Shown here: piece after piece, positions 1 through 6,512 of the stretch
How the letters are laid out: each line of letters opens with the position of its first letter
How positions within the stretch are numbered: position 1 is the stretch's first letter
Assembly: GCA_900767505.1 (NCBI GenBank)
Contig: CAAFZG010000150.1
Span: 1 to 9,727, forward strand
Length of the DNA stretch: 9,727 nt
Direction of reading: 5' to 3'
Source of the DNA: Methanomassiliicoccales archaeon
GTDB taxonomy: Archaea > Thermoplasmatota > Thermoplasmata > Methanomassiliicoccales > Methanomethylophilaceae
Notes under the pieces: generated by a model
Database searches by the model: none
What the model was told of the DNA's origin: nothing
What the model saw: only the letters and a program-made list of their open reading frames with translations
Translations under genes and position numbers: made by a program

Positions 1-60
1 ATAGTTTTCCTATCGGAATAGTATGAATGACGAAAGATGCAGAATCCTCCCCTCGGACGG

Positions 61-70
61 ATATGATATA
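61..70 (+). promoter_or_regulatory. possible TATA box upstream of the ClC gene
   Basis: The AT-rich stretch atatgatata resembles an archaeal TATA box. Its centre lies about 34 nt before the ATG at 100 and 40 nt before the ATG at 106, similar to the 38-nt spacing seen at the clear S6e promoter here. It would give a leader of roughly 8-14 nt. The match is imperfect and the upstream context is cut off by the window edge, so this is tentative. Confidence 0.3.
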
Positions 71-99
71 ACGGAGTAGTGTCTCACACGGGACGGAAG

Positions 100-1377
100 A
101 TGCAGATGGACCGTATCAAGGCAGTCAACGGCACGATGTTCGCGATTTCGGTCCTCTTCACCGGAGCTATCGCAGGCGCGTTCATATGGTTCATACTGTT
201 CCTGATGAACCTCGGCATCAGAGCTCTGTGGGACCGCATCCCGGTGTATCTCGGAAGCTTCTACCCTCTGATAGTCTGCATACTCGGCGGATTGATCATA
301 GGATTCTTCACCAAACGCTTCGGCCCCTATCCCGAGGACCTCAAGACGGTGATGGCCGCGGTCAAACGCGATGGAAGATACGAATACGACAAAATGGGGC
401 GCATGTCCGTCGGCGCGTTGCTGCCCATGATCTTCGGAGGATCCATAGGTCCCGAAGCGGGACTGACCGGTGTGATCGCCGCCATATGCACATGGGTCGG
501 GGACCGGATGAAAAGATTCGGGAACGATTTCAGGGAACTCAGCAGGATCGGGACCTATGCCGCACTGTCGGCGATATTCACAGCTCCCCTGTACGGATTC
601 GCCGGTGCGATCGACGGGAGCAGGACTGCAGGTGACCTGGAAGATGTCAAAATCATCAAGATTGCGAGGATCGCCGTGTACATCATCGCGGTCCTGGGGG
701 CATTCGTCACGTTCCTGGTCCTTTCGGACACGTTCGGAGGAGGCCTGTCCCTTCCAAGATATACGGAGATCGGATACGGAGCAGAGGAGTTCGTATGGCT
801 CCTGCCGCTTGCGCTCATAGGTGCGTTGGCAGGATGGCTGTTCTGTGTCCTCGATTCCCTTTTCGGACGCCTGTCCGGCATCATGAATGATCAACCTGTC
901 CTCAAAGCCACTATTGCCGGCGCGATCCTCGGAGCATTCGGGATGATACTGCCCCTCACCATGTTCGCTGGAGAGGTCCAGGCCGATGAGCTCAACGAGA
1001 CTTGGATGACCATGTCCGCCCTGGTGCTCATCTCCACGGGAATAGCCAAGATCGCTGTGACCGCGATGTGCGTCAACATGGGATGGCGCGGAGGTCACTT
1101 CTTCCCGATCATATTCTCGGGCATATCGCTCGGATACGGATTGTCCATCCTTGTCGGCATAGACCCCGTGTTCTGCGTATGCGCCACTGTGGCGGCCGTC
1201 ATGGGAGGCGTCATGAGGAAACCGCTGATGTCCGTGCTGCTCCTGTTCCTGTGCTTCCCCATCCACAGTGTGGTCGTTCTGGCCGTGGCCGCATGCATCG
1301 GATCGCTGATACCGCTGCCGAAAAGTATGCGCGCTACCGATGGGGACCCATCATCCGCAGACGCGCCCGAAGCCTGA
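100..1377 (+). CDS. ClC-family chloride channel / anion antiporter
   Basis: Integral membrane protein of the ClC (voltage-gated chloride channel) superfamily, expected to move chloride or another anion across the cytoplasmic membrane. The translation (432 residues counted from the upstream GTG at 79) consists mostly of hydrophobic helices. It carries two recognisable ClC pore segments: GGSIGPEAG at about 120-128 (the GxEGP loop region) and GGHFFP at about 338-343 (equivalent of GxFxP). The glutamate that gates classical ClC proteins (GREGP) is not at its usual position; a Glu sits three residues later in GPEAG, which I believe is normal in one prokaryotic ClC subfamily. There is no C-terminal CBS domain, and the tail is hydrophilic. 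The start is uncertain. GTG at 79 has GGAG only 2 nt upstream and would precede the expected transcription start, so I prefer ATG 100 (ATG 106 is also possible). The stop is TGA. The cyclophilin gene follows closely. Confidence 0.85.
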   Translation: MQMDRIKAVNGTMFAISVLFTGAIAGAFIWFILFLMNLGIRALWDRIPVYLGSFYPLIVCILGGLIIGFFTKRFGPYPEDLKTVMAAVKRDGRYEYDKMGRMSVGALLPMIFGGSIGPEAGLTGVIAAICTWVGDRMKRFGNDFRELSRIGTYAALSAIFTAPLYGFAGAIDGSRTAGDLEDVKIIKIARIAVYIIAVLGAFVTFLVLSDTFGGGLSLPRYTEIGYGAEEFVWLLPLALIGALAGWLFCVLDSLFGRLSGIMNDQPVLKATIAGAILGAFGMILPLTMFAGEVQADELNETWMTMSALVLISTGIAKIAVTAMCVNMGWRGGHFFPIIFSGISLGYGLSILVGIDPVFCVCATVAAVMGGVMRKPLMSVLLLFLCFPIHSVVVLAVAACIGSLIPLPKSMRATDGDPSSADAPEA

Positions 1378-1419
1378 CCTTGCATCAACATTATGAGTGT
1401 TGAGCCTGATGCGGAACGC

Positions 1420-1899
1420 ATGACCGACGTCATACTCCACACAACAATGGGAGACATCAAGATCAGAATGAACGACGACATGCCCATCACCACGGGCAAC
1501 TTCGTCAAGCTTGCAAAAGAAGGATTCTACGACGGAGTGATCTTCCACAGGGTCATCGATGGATTCATGATCCAGGGCGGAGACCCCACCGGAACAGGAA
1601 TGGGCGGTCCCGGATACAACATCCAGGATGAGTTCGGAAAGGGACACTCCAACAAGAGGGGAACCATCGCGATGGCCAACACCGGAAGGCCGAACACGGG
1701 CGGAAGCCAGTTCTTCATCAACACCGTGGACAACGTCTACCTGGACAAGGAGAACCCCACCACACCCTACGCGCACCCCGTCTTCGGAACGATCGTCGAA
1801 GGAATGGATGTCGTGGACAACATCTCCAAGGTCGAGACCGACCGCAACGACAAGCCCTACACCGACGTCAGGATCGAGAAGGCCGAAGTCATCGAGTGA
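1420..1899 (+). CDS. cyclophilin-type peptidyl-prolyl cis-trans isomerase
   Basis: Single-domain cyclophilin that should catalyse cis-trans isomerisation of Xaa-Pro bonds, helping protein folding in the cytoplasm (no signal peptide seen). Numbering from ATG 1420 (159 aa), the catalytic pocket is intact: FHRVIDGFMIQGGDP carries R44, F49, M50 and Q52 (CypA R55, F60, M61, Q63). AMAN (85-87) and GSQFFI carry Q97 and F99, and H119 matches CypA H126. The cyclosporin-contact Trp (CypA W121) is Tyr107. The loop between Y107-L108 and H119 is about eight residues longer than in CypA. An in-frame ATG at 1393 adds nine non-conserved residues and lacks a Shine-Dalgarno. I chose 1420 because the family core begins at once and GGA lies 4 nt upstream, but 1393 cannot be excluded. 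No TATA box is evident, so it is probably transcribed with the ClC gene. MMP8 starts 4 nt after its TGA stop. Confidence 0.9.
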   Translation: MTDVILHTTMGDIKIRMNDDMPITTGNFVKLAKEGFYDGVIFHRVIDGFMIQGGDPTGTGMGGPGYNIQDEFGKGHSNKRGTIAMANTGRPNTGGSQFFINTVDNVYLDKENPTTPYAHPVFGTIVEGMDVVDNISKVETDRNDKPYTDVRIEKAEVIE

Positions 1900-1903
1900 T
1901 CCG

Positions 1904-2731
1904 ATGAGCAGGCATGTCATGGAATGCCTCGGGATGAGCCGTGTCGTCATCGAGGACGGCAAGGTCGTCGAGGTTTCCGAACCCCGCGTGAAGCACTGCC
2001 CCCTGTTCAAGAAGTACAGAGGGATCGAGGAGCTCACCGAGGAATCGGTGAGGGAGAACATGGAGTTCCGTATCAGGACCTTCGGCATGTGCAGCGAGAA
2101 CAGGGAGACCCGCATGAAGGATTTCCTTTCATTCGGGATATCCGAGACACTCAGCTTCGCATTGCAGCAGGGCATGATCGATGCGGCCGTGATAGCTGCG
2201 GACGGATGCGGAACCGCTGTGATAACCGACCCCGAACTCGTACAGGGCATGGGCGGAAGGATATCCGGCATCTGCGAGACCGAACCGATCAAGGCGGTCG
2301 TGGACGCGATCGGTGCGGAGAACATGCTGGACCCCCAGACAGCCAGGATAGACATGGAGGCGGGGGTCGACAAGGCCTTCTCCATGGGATACACGACCGT
2401 GGCTGTCACCACGCCGTTCGTGGAATCGGCCATGAGGATGCGCAAGAAGTACGGCGACGGCCTGATGATAATCGGCGTTCACACCACAGGCATGTCCGAG
2501 GACGATGCCGCCAAGGCGTTCGACACCTTCGATATCATCACATCCTGCGCGTCGAGATACCTCCGCGAGGAGTGCGCCCGCAGGCCCGATACCCTGATCG
2601 CAGGGAACAAAGTACCGATATACGGCGTGACCGACGCTGGAAAGAGACTCGTCAAGGCGAAACTGGACCAGCTCGGAAGGACCGCAACAGATCCGTCCGA
2701 GGAACAGTACCCTCCCGAACCCCTTATCTGA
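1904..2731 (+). CDS. putative methanogenesis marker protein 8 (DUF2099)
   Basis: 275-aa soluble protein matching the family called methanogenesis marker protein 8, which as far as I know is confined to or strongly enriched in methanogens. Its biochemical role is unknown to me. Recognisable family blocks are VKHCPLF (29-35), MEFRIRTFGMC (53-63), FGISETL (77-83), DGCGTAV (100-106), QGMGGRISGICET (114-126), VHTTGMSEDDA (192-202), DIITSCASRYLREEC (210-224) and the closing VPIYGVTDAGK. Seven cysteines (8, 32, 63, 102, 124, 215, 224), several inside conserved blocks, would suit metal or iron-sulfur binding, but no CxxC cluster is present, so that is inference. It begins 4 nt after the cyclophilin stop; GTGAT overlapping that stop may serve as the Shine-Dalgarno, suggesting translational coupling. 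The last ~15 residues are Pro/Glu-rich and probably disordered. The gene is complete, ends in TGA and faces the PIN gene. Confidence 0.88.
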   Translation: MSRHVMECLGMSRVVIEDGKVVEVSEPRVKHCPLFKKYRGIEELTEESVRENMEFRIRTFGMCSENRETRMKDFLSFGISETLSFALQQGMIDAAVIAADGCGTAVITDPELVQGMGGRISGICETEPIKAVVDAIGAENMLDPQTARIDMEAGVDKAFSMGYTTVAVTTPFVESAMRMRKKYGDGLMIIGVHTTGMSEDDAAKAFDTFDIITSCASRYLREECARRPDTLIAGNKVPIYGVTDAGKRLVKAKLDQLGRTATDPSEEQYPPEPLI

Positions 2732-2739
2732 ACAATTTA

Positions 2740-2755
2740 CCGGGCTCCGGCCCGG
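2740..2755. terminator. GC-rich hairpin between convergent genes
   Basis: A perfect 6-bp stem (ccgggc / gcccgg) with a 4-nt loop (tccg) fills the 28-nt gap between the convergent MMP8 and PIN stop codons. It is followed by gattt on the plus side and taaatt on the minus side. The position suggests a two-way transcription end or pause. Archaeal termination depends mainly on T-tracts, and none longer than three lies here, so function is uncertain. Confidence 0.4.
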
Positions 2756-2759
2756 GATT

Positions 2760-3125
2760 TCATTCGCCGAGATAGGTGTCTATCGCAAGATGCGTGCTCG
2801 AGCGAAGGAATATTATCGGAATCTTCTCGCGTCTGAGCCTGCGTCTGAGCTCCTTGTCATTGGTGAGAACATATCCGCCAGTAGCCTTGGCGAGCTCGAT
2901 GACCGAACTGTCGCCTGTTGTCTCCGTAGGTATGATCTCGTACTTCCTCGCCAACGTCAATGCTGCTCCGGCGAAACGGTGATCGAGATGCTTCAGTTCT
3001 CCGACCAGAGGGCCGGGGACGACGATCCTCGCCTCGCCCAGAAGATCCTTGAGGGCGAGGTCGAGGTTCATCTTGATCTCAAAAGGCATGAGTAAGGCGT
3101 TTGTGTCCAGGACCACGGTCTGCAT
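2760..3125 (-). CDS. PIN-domain ribonuclease-like protein, Fcf1/VapC-like (archaeal UPF0129 type)
   Basis: 121-aa single PIN domain, the fold of metal-dependent RNases. All four acidic residues of the active site are visible: D7 in LDTNALL, E43 in VVGELKHLD context (GPLVGEL), D72 in TGDSSVI and D90 in LTNDKEL. The opening LDTNALLMPFE and the size fit the archaeal Fcf1/Utp24-like PIN family, in which eukaryotic members cut pre-rRNA. A role in rRNA processing is therefore plausible but inferred. The start is ATG 3125: it lies 5 nt after the aIF2 gamma stop, and GAGG overlapping that stop serves as ribosome-binding site. Thirteen further in-frame codons upstream lie inside the aIF2 gamma gene and are not conserved. 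No antitoxin gene accompanies it, which argues against a stand-alone VapBC toxin. The placement after S6e and aIF2 gamma supports a housekeeping role in RNA or translation. It ends in TGA. Confidence 0.85.
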   Translation of the reverse strand: MQTVVLDTNALLMPFEIKMNLDLALKDLLGEARIVVPGPLVGELKHLDHRFAGAALTLARKYEIIPTETTGDSSVIELAKATGGYVLTNDKELRRRLRREKIPIIFLRSSTHLAIDTYLGE

Positions 3126-3130
3126 GATCC

Positions 3131-4366
3131 TCACTCGATGATTCCGTAACCGATGAGTCTCCACTTGTTGGAGATCCTTCTGGATATGGCAACCCTCTGA
3201 CCGGGCTGTATGCAGACGGGGATCTTGAGTGTCACTTCGGCAGATCCGTTCCTGGCGCTCTTGACCACACCGACCGTGGTTGCGGTACCGACACTCAGCA
3301 TGAGCGGCTCGTTGCTCTTGATATCCTCGACGGAGAGCTCCGCAGAGGAACCGACCACACGGTCGAGGAGAACTGTCTTCATGCTGAAGTCGTGAGCGAC
3401 CCTCGGAAGTTCGCCGGGACGGCCCAGCACCCTTCCGGTGAGACCGTCGGACTTGGTGATCGATGCATCCAGACCCGTACCGATGGCGATGAGACCTCCG
3501 GGAAGGACCTGATCGACCGACTTTCCGCCTGCCTCCAGAGAGGTGATGGTGGTCGTGATCTTCTCGTACACGGTCTTTCCCGCGACCTCGGTCTTCCTTC
3601 CGGGCGCGATTTCGATCTCGTCTCCCACTCTGAGGACTCCGCGTGTGAGGGATCCTCCGAGAACCCCTCCCTTCAGGTCCTTCGGCTTGGCGCCGGGGGA
3701 GTTGATATCGAAGGAACGTGCGATGTGCATGAGCGGAGATGCTTCCGTGTCCCTGACGATCTTGGACACGATGTGCTCCTCGATCGCCTCGACCAGCATG
3801 TCGATGTTGACCCCGCGGTTGGCGGAGATGGGGATGATGGGCGCATTCTCTGCGATCGTTCCCTTGACGAATTCCTTGATCTGCTTGTAGTTCTCAATCG
3901 CCTGTTCGCGAGTGACGATGTCGATCTTGTTCTGGACGATGATGATCTTGTCGATGCCTATGATCGACAGGGCCATCAAATGCTCCTTTGTCTGGGGCTG
4001 AGGGCACTTCTCGTTGGCTGCGACGAGCAGGAGAGCACCGTCCATCAGGGCGGCACCCGAGAGCATGGTCGCCATCAGGGTCTCGTGACCCGGTGCGTCG
4101 ACGAAGGACACGGCCCTTATGAACTCCGTGTCCGCCCCGCAGTTCTTACATACCTTGGTGGTACCGTAAGCAGCGGGCCCCTGGCATTTGGGGCATTTGT
4201 AGAATGCAACATCCGCGTACCCGAGACGGATAGAGATGCCTCTCTTCAACTCCTCGGAGTGACGGTCGGTCCACTCACCGGACAGCGCCTTGGTGAGTGT
4301 GGTCTTCCCGTGGTCGACGTGACCGATCATCCCGATGTTGATCTCGGGCTGCTGAGGGACTTTCAT
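3131..4366 (-). CDS. translation initiation factor aIF2 subunit gamma
   Basis: GTP-binding core subunit of archaeal aIF2, which brings initiator Met-tRNA to the small ribosomal subunit. The 411-aa length is typical. The G domain shows GHVDHGKT (15-22, P loop), switch 1 GISIRLGYAD (44-52, with Ser where the G2 Thr is more usual), DAPGHE (90-95), NKID (146-149) and SA (181-182). The zinc knuckle typical of aIF2/eIF2 gamma lies within the G domain: C58, C61, C73, C76. Two beta-barrel domains follow, containing SFDINSPG, GGVLGGSLTRG and the closing RISNKWRLIGYG. Together these separate it from EF-Tu/aEF1A and SelB. Its ATG overlaps the S6e stop by one base (TGATG), so translation is probably coupled; the PIN gene follows after 5 nt. 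It ends in TGA. Confidence 0.97.
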   Translation of the reverse strand: MKVPQQPEINIGMIGHVDHGKTTLTKALSGEWTDRHSEELKRGISIRLGYADVAFYKCPKCQGPAAYGTTKVCKNCGADTEFIRAVSFVDAPGHETLMATMLSGAALMDGALLLVAANEKCPQPQTKEHLMALSIIGIDKIIIVQNKIDIVTREQAIENYKQIKEFVKGTIAENAPIIPISANRGVNIDMLVEAIEEHIVSKIVRDTEASPLMHIARSFDINSPGAKPKDLKGGVLGGSLTRGVLRVGDEIEIAPGRKTEVAGKTVYEKITTTITSLEAGGKSVDQVLPGGLIAIGTGLDASITKSDGLTGRVLGRPGELPRVAHDFSMKTVLLDRVVGSSAELSVEDIKSNEPLMLSVGTATTVGVVKSARNGSAEVTLKIPVCIQPGQRVAISRRISNKWRLIGYGIIE

Positions 4367-4773
4367 CAGTTCTCCGCGGCGTCCTCACCCTCGGAAGGGT
4401 TGAGGCACTCCTCGATTGTCTTGGGTCCGTACTCGGCAACGCACATGTTGATCTGGACGATCTCTGCGGAAATAGCGGAACCGCGGATAGCGACCCTCTT
4501 CCTCTGTCCGGGGTACTTCTCGTGGAATCCCAGGCTCTCGGAGAGCAGAAGCTTGGTCCTCTTGGTTCCGGGAAGGTCTTTCCTCATAGGGGTACCGTTT
4601 CCGTCGGATCCGCCGGTGATCTTGAGCTTGTAGTCGGGGAGACCAACGAATACTCCATCAACGATCTCTCCGATGTTTACACCAATCAGAGAGTTCGCGT
4701 GGTGGCCGGACACTGTGACGTTGTAGGACTTTCCAGTCTTGACGTCGTTTACAATGGCTTTGAATTCTACCAT
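4366..4773 (-). CDS. 30S ribosomal protein S6e
   Basis: 135-aa archaeal S6e, a small-subunit ribosomal protein shared with eukaryotes. The diagnostic blocks are present in order: MVEFKAIVND at the start, GVNIGEIVDG (31-40), KITGGSDGNGTPMRKD (51-66), GTKRTKLLLS (69-78) and GQRKRVAIRGSAIS (89-102) with the following VQIN. The acidic tail (EGEDAAEN) is short, and the C-terminal phosphorylation extension of eukaryotic S6 is absent, as is usual in archaea. The frame stays open for 73 codons upstream, but I place the start at ATG 4773. There the family sequence begins, AGGTG (4779-4783) sits 5 nt upstream, and the TATA box at 4808-4815 predicts transcription from about 4786. It is the first gene of the S6e-aIF2 gamma-PIN operon and ends in TGA. 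Confidence 0.96.
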   Translation of the reverse strand: MVEFKAIVNDVKTGKSYNVTVSGHHANSLIGVNIGEIVDGVFVGLPDYKLKITGGSDGNGTPMRKDLPGTKRTKLLLSESLGFHEKYPGQRKRVAIRGSAISAEIVQINMCVAEYGPKTIEECLNPSEGEDAAEN

Positions 4774-4778
4774 TTGAA

Positions 4779-4783
4779 CACCT
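4779..4783 (-). promoter_or_regulatory. Shine-Dalgarno of S6e
   Basis: AGGTG on the minus strand, 5 nt before ATG 4773. It decides the start against a long upstream in-frame extension that has no recognisable S6e sequence. Confidence 0.75.
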
Positions 4784-4807
4784 GTAAACTTCGCTAACGA
4801 GGTATCA

Positions 4808-4815
4808 TTTATAAA
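4808..4815 (-). promoter_or_regulatory. TATA box of the S6e-aIF2 gamma-PIN operon
   Basis: A perfect archaeal TATA box, TTTATAAA, centred 38 nt before the S6e start codon. Transcription about 26 nt downstream would begin near 4786, giving a leader of about 13 nt that just includes the Shine-Dalgarno AGGTG. It is the only strong promoter seen for this operon. Confidence 0.7.
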
Positions 4816-5051
4816 CATTTGTAGTAAGCGAAACTGTGTTGAATAACAAGGTCCCGCTTCAGCGAACGCTTTGTCTCGCTGGAACATATCGTCCCCCGAA
4901 CCATACTTTTCTCGTCTGAAGAAAAACAGAAGATTCTGCGAATTGACCTGACCTGTTGATGAAACTTCGTCCTTTTCGCCATAAATAGTCAATCACATCA
5001 ACCGACCGATAGCTGATCCTTCGTGTATCAATCCAAAATGAACTATTGTAA
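4816..5051. other. AT-rich divergent intergenic region with no supported gene
   Basis: This is the middle part of the 326-nt gap between the divergent S6e and AAA+ ATPase genes. It is visibly richer in A and T than the coding DNA around it. I see no tRNA, no array and no convincing protein. An imperfect hairpin lies at 4858-4884 (ttcagcga / tcgctggaa with one bulged base, 10-nt loop), and a short dyad cagaa-ga-ttctg lies near 4926-4937. An open stretch of 57 codons (4982 to 4809, minus) begins at an ATG following a ctattt element, but it has no Shine-Dalgarno, no recognisable protein, and runs into the S6e TATA box. The region could hold a small RNA or the remains of a lost gene; neither can be shown from sequence alone. 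Confidence 0.5.
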
Positions 5052-5087
5052 ACGTACAAAATCATATTTATTCAAATATGTGTACGT
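5052..5087 (+). promoter_or_regulatory. nested inverted repeats over the promoter of the AAA+ ATPase gene (operator candidate)
   Basis: Two perfect 7-bp dyads are nested. The outer arms are acgtaca (5052-5058) and tgtacgt (5081-5087). The inner arms are catattt (5063-5069) and aaatatg (5074-5080), with a 4-nt spacer attc. The inner dyad contains the likely TATA element (atatttat, 5064-5071), centred about 33 nt before ATG 5100. A repressor bound here would cover the TATA box and the transcription start side. That makes this a good operator candidate for the ATPase gene, although no regulator is encoded in the window. Confidence 0.5.
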
Positions 5088-5099
5088 CTATAACAATGC

Positions 5100-6317
5100 A
5101 TGAACGGAATAGAGGTCATACCAAGGGAACACTACCTGGAGAAGCTCCGCGGACTCAAGGATTTCCCGATCATCAAGGGCCTCACCGGCATACGCAGATG
5201 CGGCAAGTCCACATTGATGACCGAGTTCATCGAGGAGCTCAAGGCATCAGGTATCCCCAGGGACAGGATACTGTACATCAATCTCGATGATGAGATGTCC
5301 GGCATCGAGACCTGGAGGGATCTCCTCAATCATATAACCGGGGTCGTAGGCGATCCGAAGGATTCGTATCTGTTCCTTGACGAAATCCAGAACATCCCCG
5401 AATGGGAGAGGGTGGTATCGACACTGTTCCTCAAGGGCGCGGACATATACATCACGGGTTCCAACTCCCAGATGCTGTCCACCGAACTGTCCACCAAACT
5501 CTCCGGCAGATGCATCGAGATCCGCGTACAGCCGCTGGCGTTCCGCGAGTACCTCCTATTCAGAAAAGAATCGGGCAAGGATACCGCGGCGACCCTTCTC
5601 GACGACTACATCCGCAGGGGCGGATTCCCGGCGGTGGCGCTCCTGGAGGACACGATGCCCGGATTGGTACCTGATATGTTGATGGGGATCTACAACACAG
5701 TGTACACTAAGGACGTGTCGGAGAGGAACAGCATCCGCAACAACGAGCTCGTATCCAACGTGTGCAGGTTCGTCATGAAGAACATCGGCGACAGAACGTC
5801 GATCCGTTCGGTGTCAAACTATCTGACCAGCAAGGGCACCAAGACCCGCCCGGAGACCGTGGATTCATACATCTCCATGCTGGAGAAGGCGCGCCTCATA
5901 GGGAGGGCGAAGAGGATGGACCTGAAGACGAAGGAATATCTCCGCACATCGGAGAAGTTCTATGCTGCGGACCTGGGTCTCAGGAACATCATAGTCCCGT
6001 ACTCGGAAACGGATCTGGACGGCATGTTGGAGAACATCGTGTTCAACGAACTGATATTCAGATACGGAAGGGCATCGGTGTGCTCCGTCGGAGACCTCGA
6101 GATCGATTTCGTGGCGGATTCGGAAGGTACCCCGTCATACTATCAGGTTTGCATGAACATAGGGGACGCGTCCACGAGGGAGAGGGAGCTGAGGCCCCTC
6201 AGGTCGGTGAAGGACAACTACCCGAAGACGATCATCACATACGACAGGTTCCCGTTCAAGGATATAGAGGGGATAAGGATAATCTCCCTCTTGGAATGGT
6301 TGACCGAAAGTCGATGA
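5100..6317 (+). CDS. AAA+ ATPase with C-terminal DUF4143 domain (archaeal/bacterial ATP-binding protein)
   Basis: 405-aa member of the widespread AAA_14/DUF4143 ATPase family; no substrate or pathway is firmly known for it. The N-terminal ATPase half shows Walker A GIRRCGKST (30-38), Walker B YLFLDEIQ (90-97) with the following NIPEWE, and a sensor-1-like ITGSNSQ (118-124). Then come the family blocks KLSGR (133-137), PLAFREYL (145-152) and GGFPAV (174-179). The C-terminal half has a winged-helix-like stretch (SVSNYLTSKG, TVDSYISMLEKARLI), YAADLGLRN, ENIVFNEL and EIDFVAD (334-340) with YQV. The last two recall the beta-strand core of restriction-nuclease-like folds, but catalysis is not shown. 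There is no Shine-Dalgarno before ATG 5100, and the TATA element is only ~33 nt away, so the mRNA probably has a very short leader. It is monocistronic, convergent with the PLD-like gene, and ends in TGA. Such genes are often multicopy and mobile between prokaryotes; codon use here looks like its neighbours'. Confidence 0.88.
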   Translation: MNGIEVIPREHYLEKLRGLKDFPIIKGLTGIRRCGKSTLMTEFIEELKASGIPRDRILYINLDDEMSGIETWRDLLNHITGVVGDPKDSYLFLDEIQNIPEWERVVSTLFLKGADIYITGSNSQMLSTELSTKLSGRCIEIRVQPLAFREYLLFRKESGKDTAATLLDDYIRRGGFPAVALLEDTMPGLVPDMLMGIYNTVYTKDVSERNSIRNNELVSNVCRFVMKNIGDRTSIRSVSNYLTSKGTKTRPETVDSYISMLEKARLIGRAKRMDLKTKEYLRTSEKFYAADLGLRNIIVPYSETDLDGMLENIVFNELIFRYGRASVCSVGDLEIDFVADSEGTPSYYQVCMNIGDASTRERELRPLRSVKDNYPKTIITYDRFPFKDIEGIRIISLLEWLTESR

Positions 6318-6512
6318 TCCCCGGACATCATTCCTTCCCCAGAGATTGATGTGATCGATATCCAGGCTCAGGAATCTGGTACGGCGCTGTTGGTGGCTGT
6401 TGCAATCGTTCCCGGTTATCCCGGTACTGTCGTATCTGAGACATGTGGCCCCGATCTCATCCACGTCATCCTTCCGATCGCATCCATCGATGCTTCGGGA
6501 AACCGTGATGCA
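6318..6512. other. convergent intergenic gap, no supported gene
   Basis: 195 nt separate the stop codons of the convergent AAA+ ATPase and PLD-like genes. I see no T-rich terminator and no RNA gene. A small dyad gcatc-catc-gatgc (6480-6493) lies about 20 nt beyond the PLD-like stop, and a ccgg-ttatc-ccgg hairpin lies near 6414-6426; both are weak. The minus-strand frame stays open after the TGA of the PLD-like gene, but the encoded sequence resembles nothing I know. Confidence 0.5.

Noticed and set aside
23..79. An 18-codon open frame whose TAG stop overlaps a GTG start of the ClC frame at 79
   Set aside because: It is tiny, has no family resemblance and no promoter in view. The GTG itself is a poor start because GGAG lies only 2 nt before it. 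A leader peptide is possible but unsupported.
2760..3125. PIN protein as a VapC toxin of a toxin-antitoxin pair
   Set aside because: No antitoxin gene is adjacent. The protein is embedded in the S6e-aIF2 gamma operon and resembles the Fcf1-like housekeeping type.
4809..4982. 57-codon minus-strand open frame upstream of S6e
   Set aside because: No recognisable protein, no Shine-Dalgarno, and it overlaps the S6e TATA box; open frames of this size occur by chance.
4774..4992. N-terminal extension of S6e by 73 codons
   Set aside because: S6e proteins begin at MVEFK, and the Shine-Dalgarno plus TATA box fit ATG 4773; the extension would lie upstream of the predicted transcription start.
6135..6512. 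Open frame continuing in phase after the TGA of the PLD-like gene, as if by read-through
   Set aside because: The PLD-like protein already ends where cardiolipin synthases normally end. The continuation resembles nothing and runs antisense into the ATPase gene, and TGA is the standard stop here.
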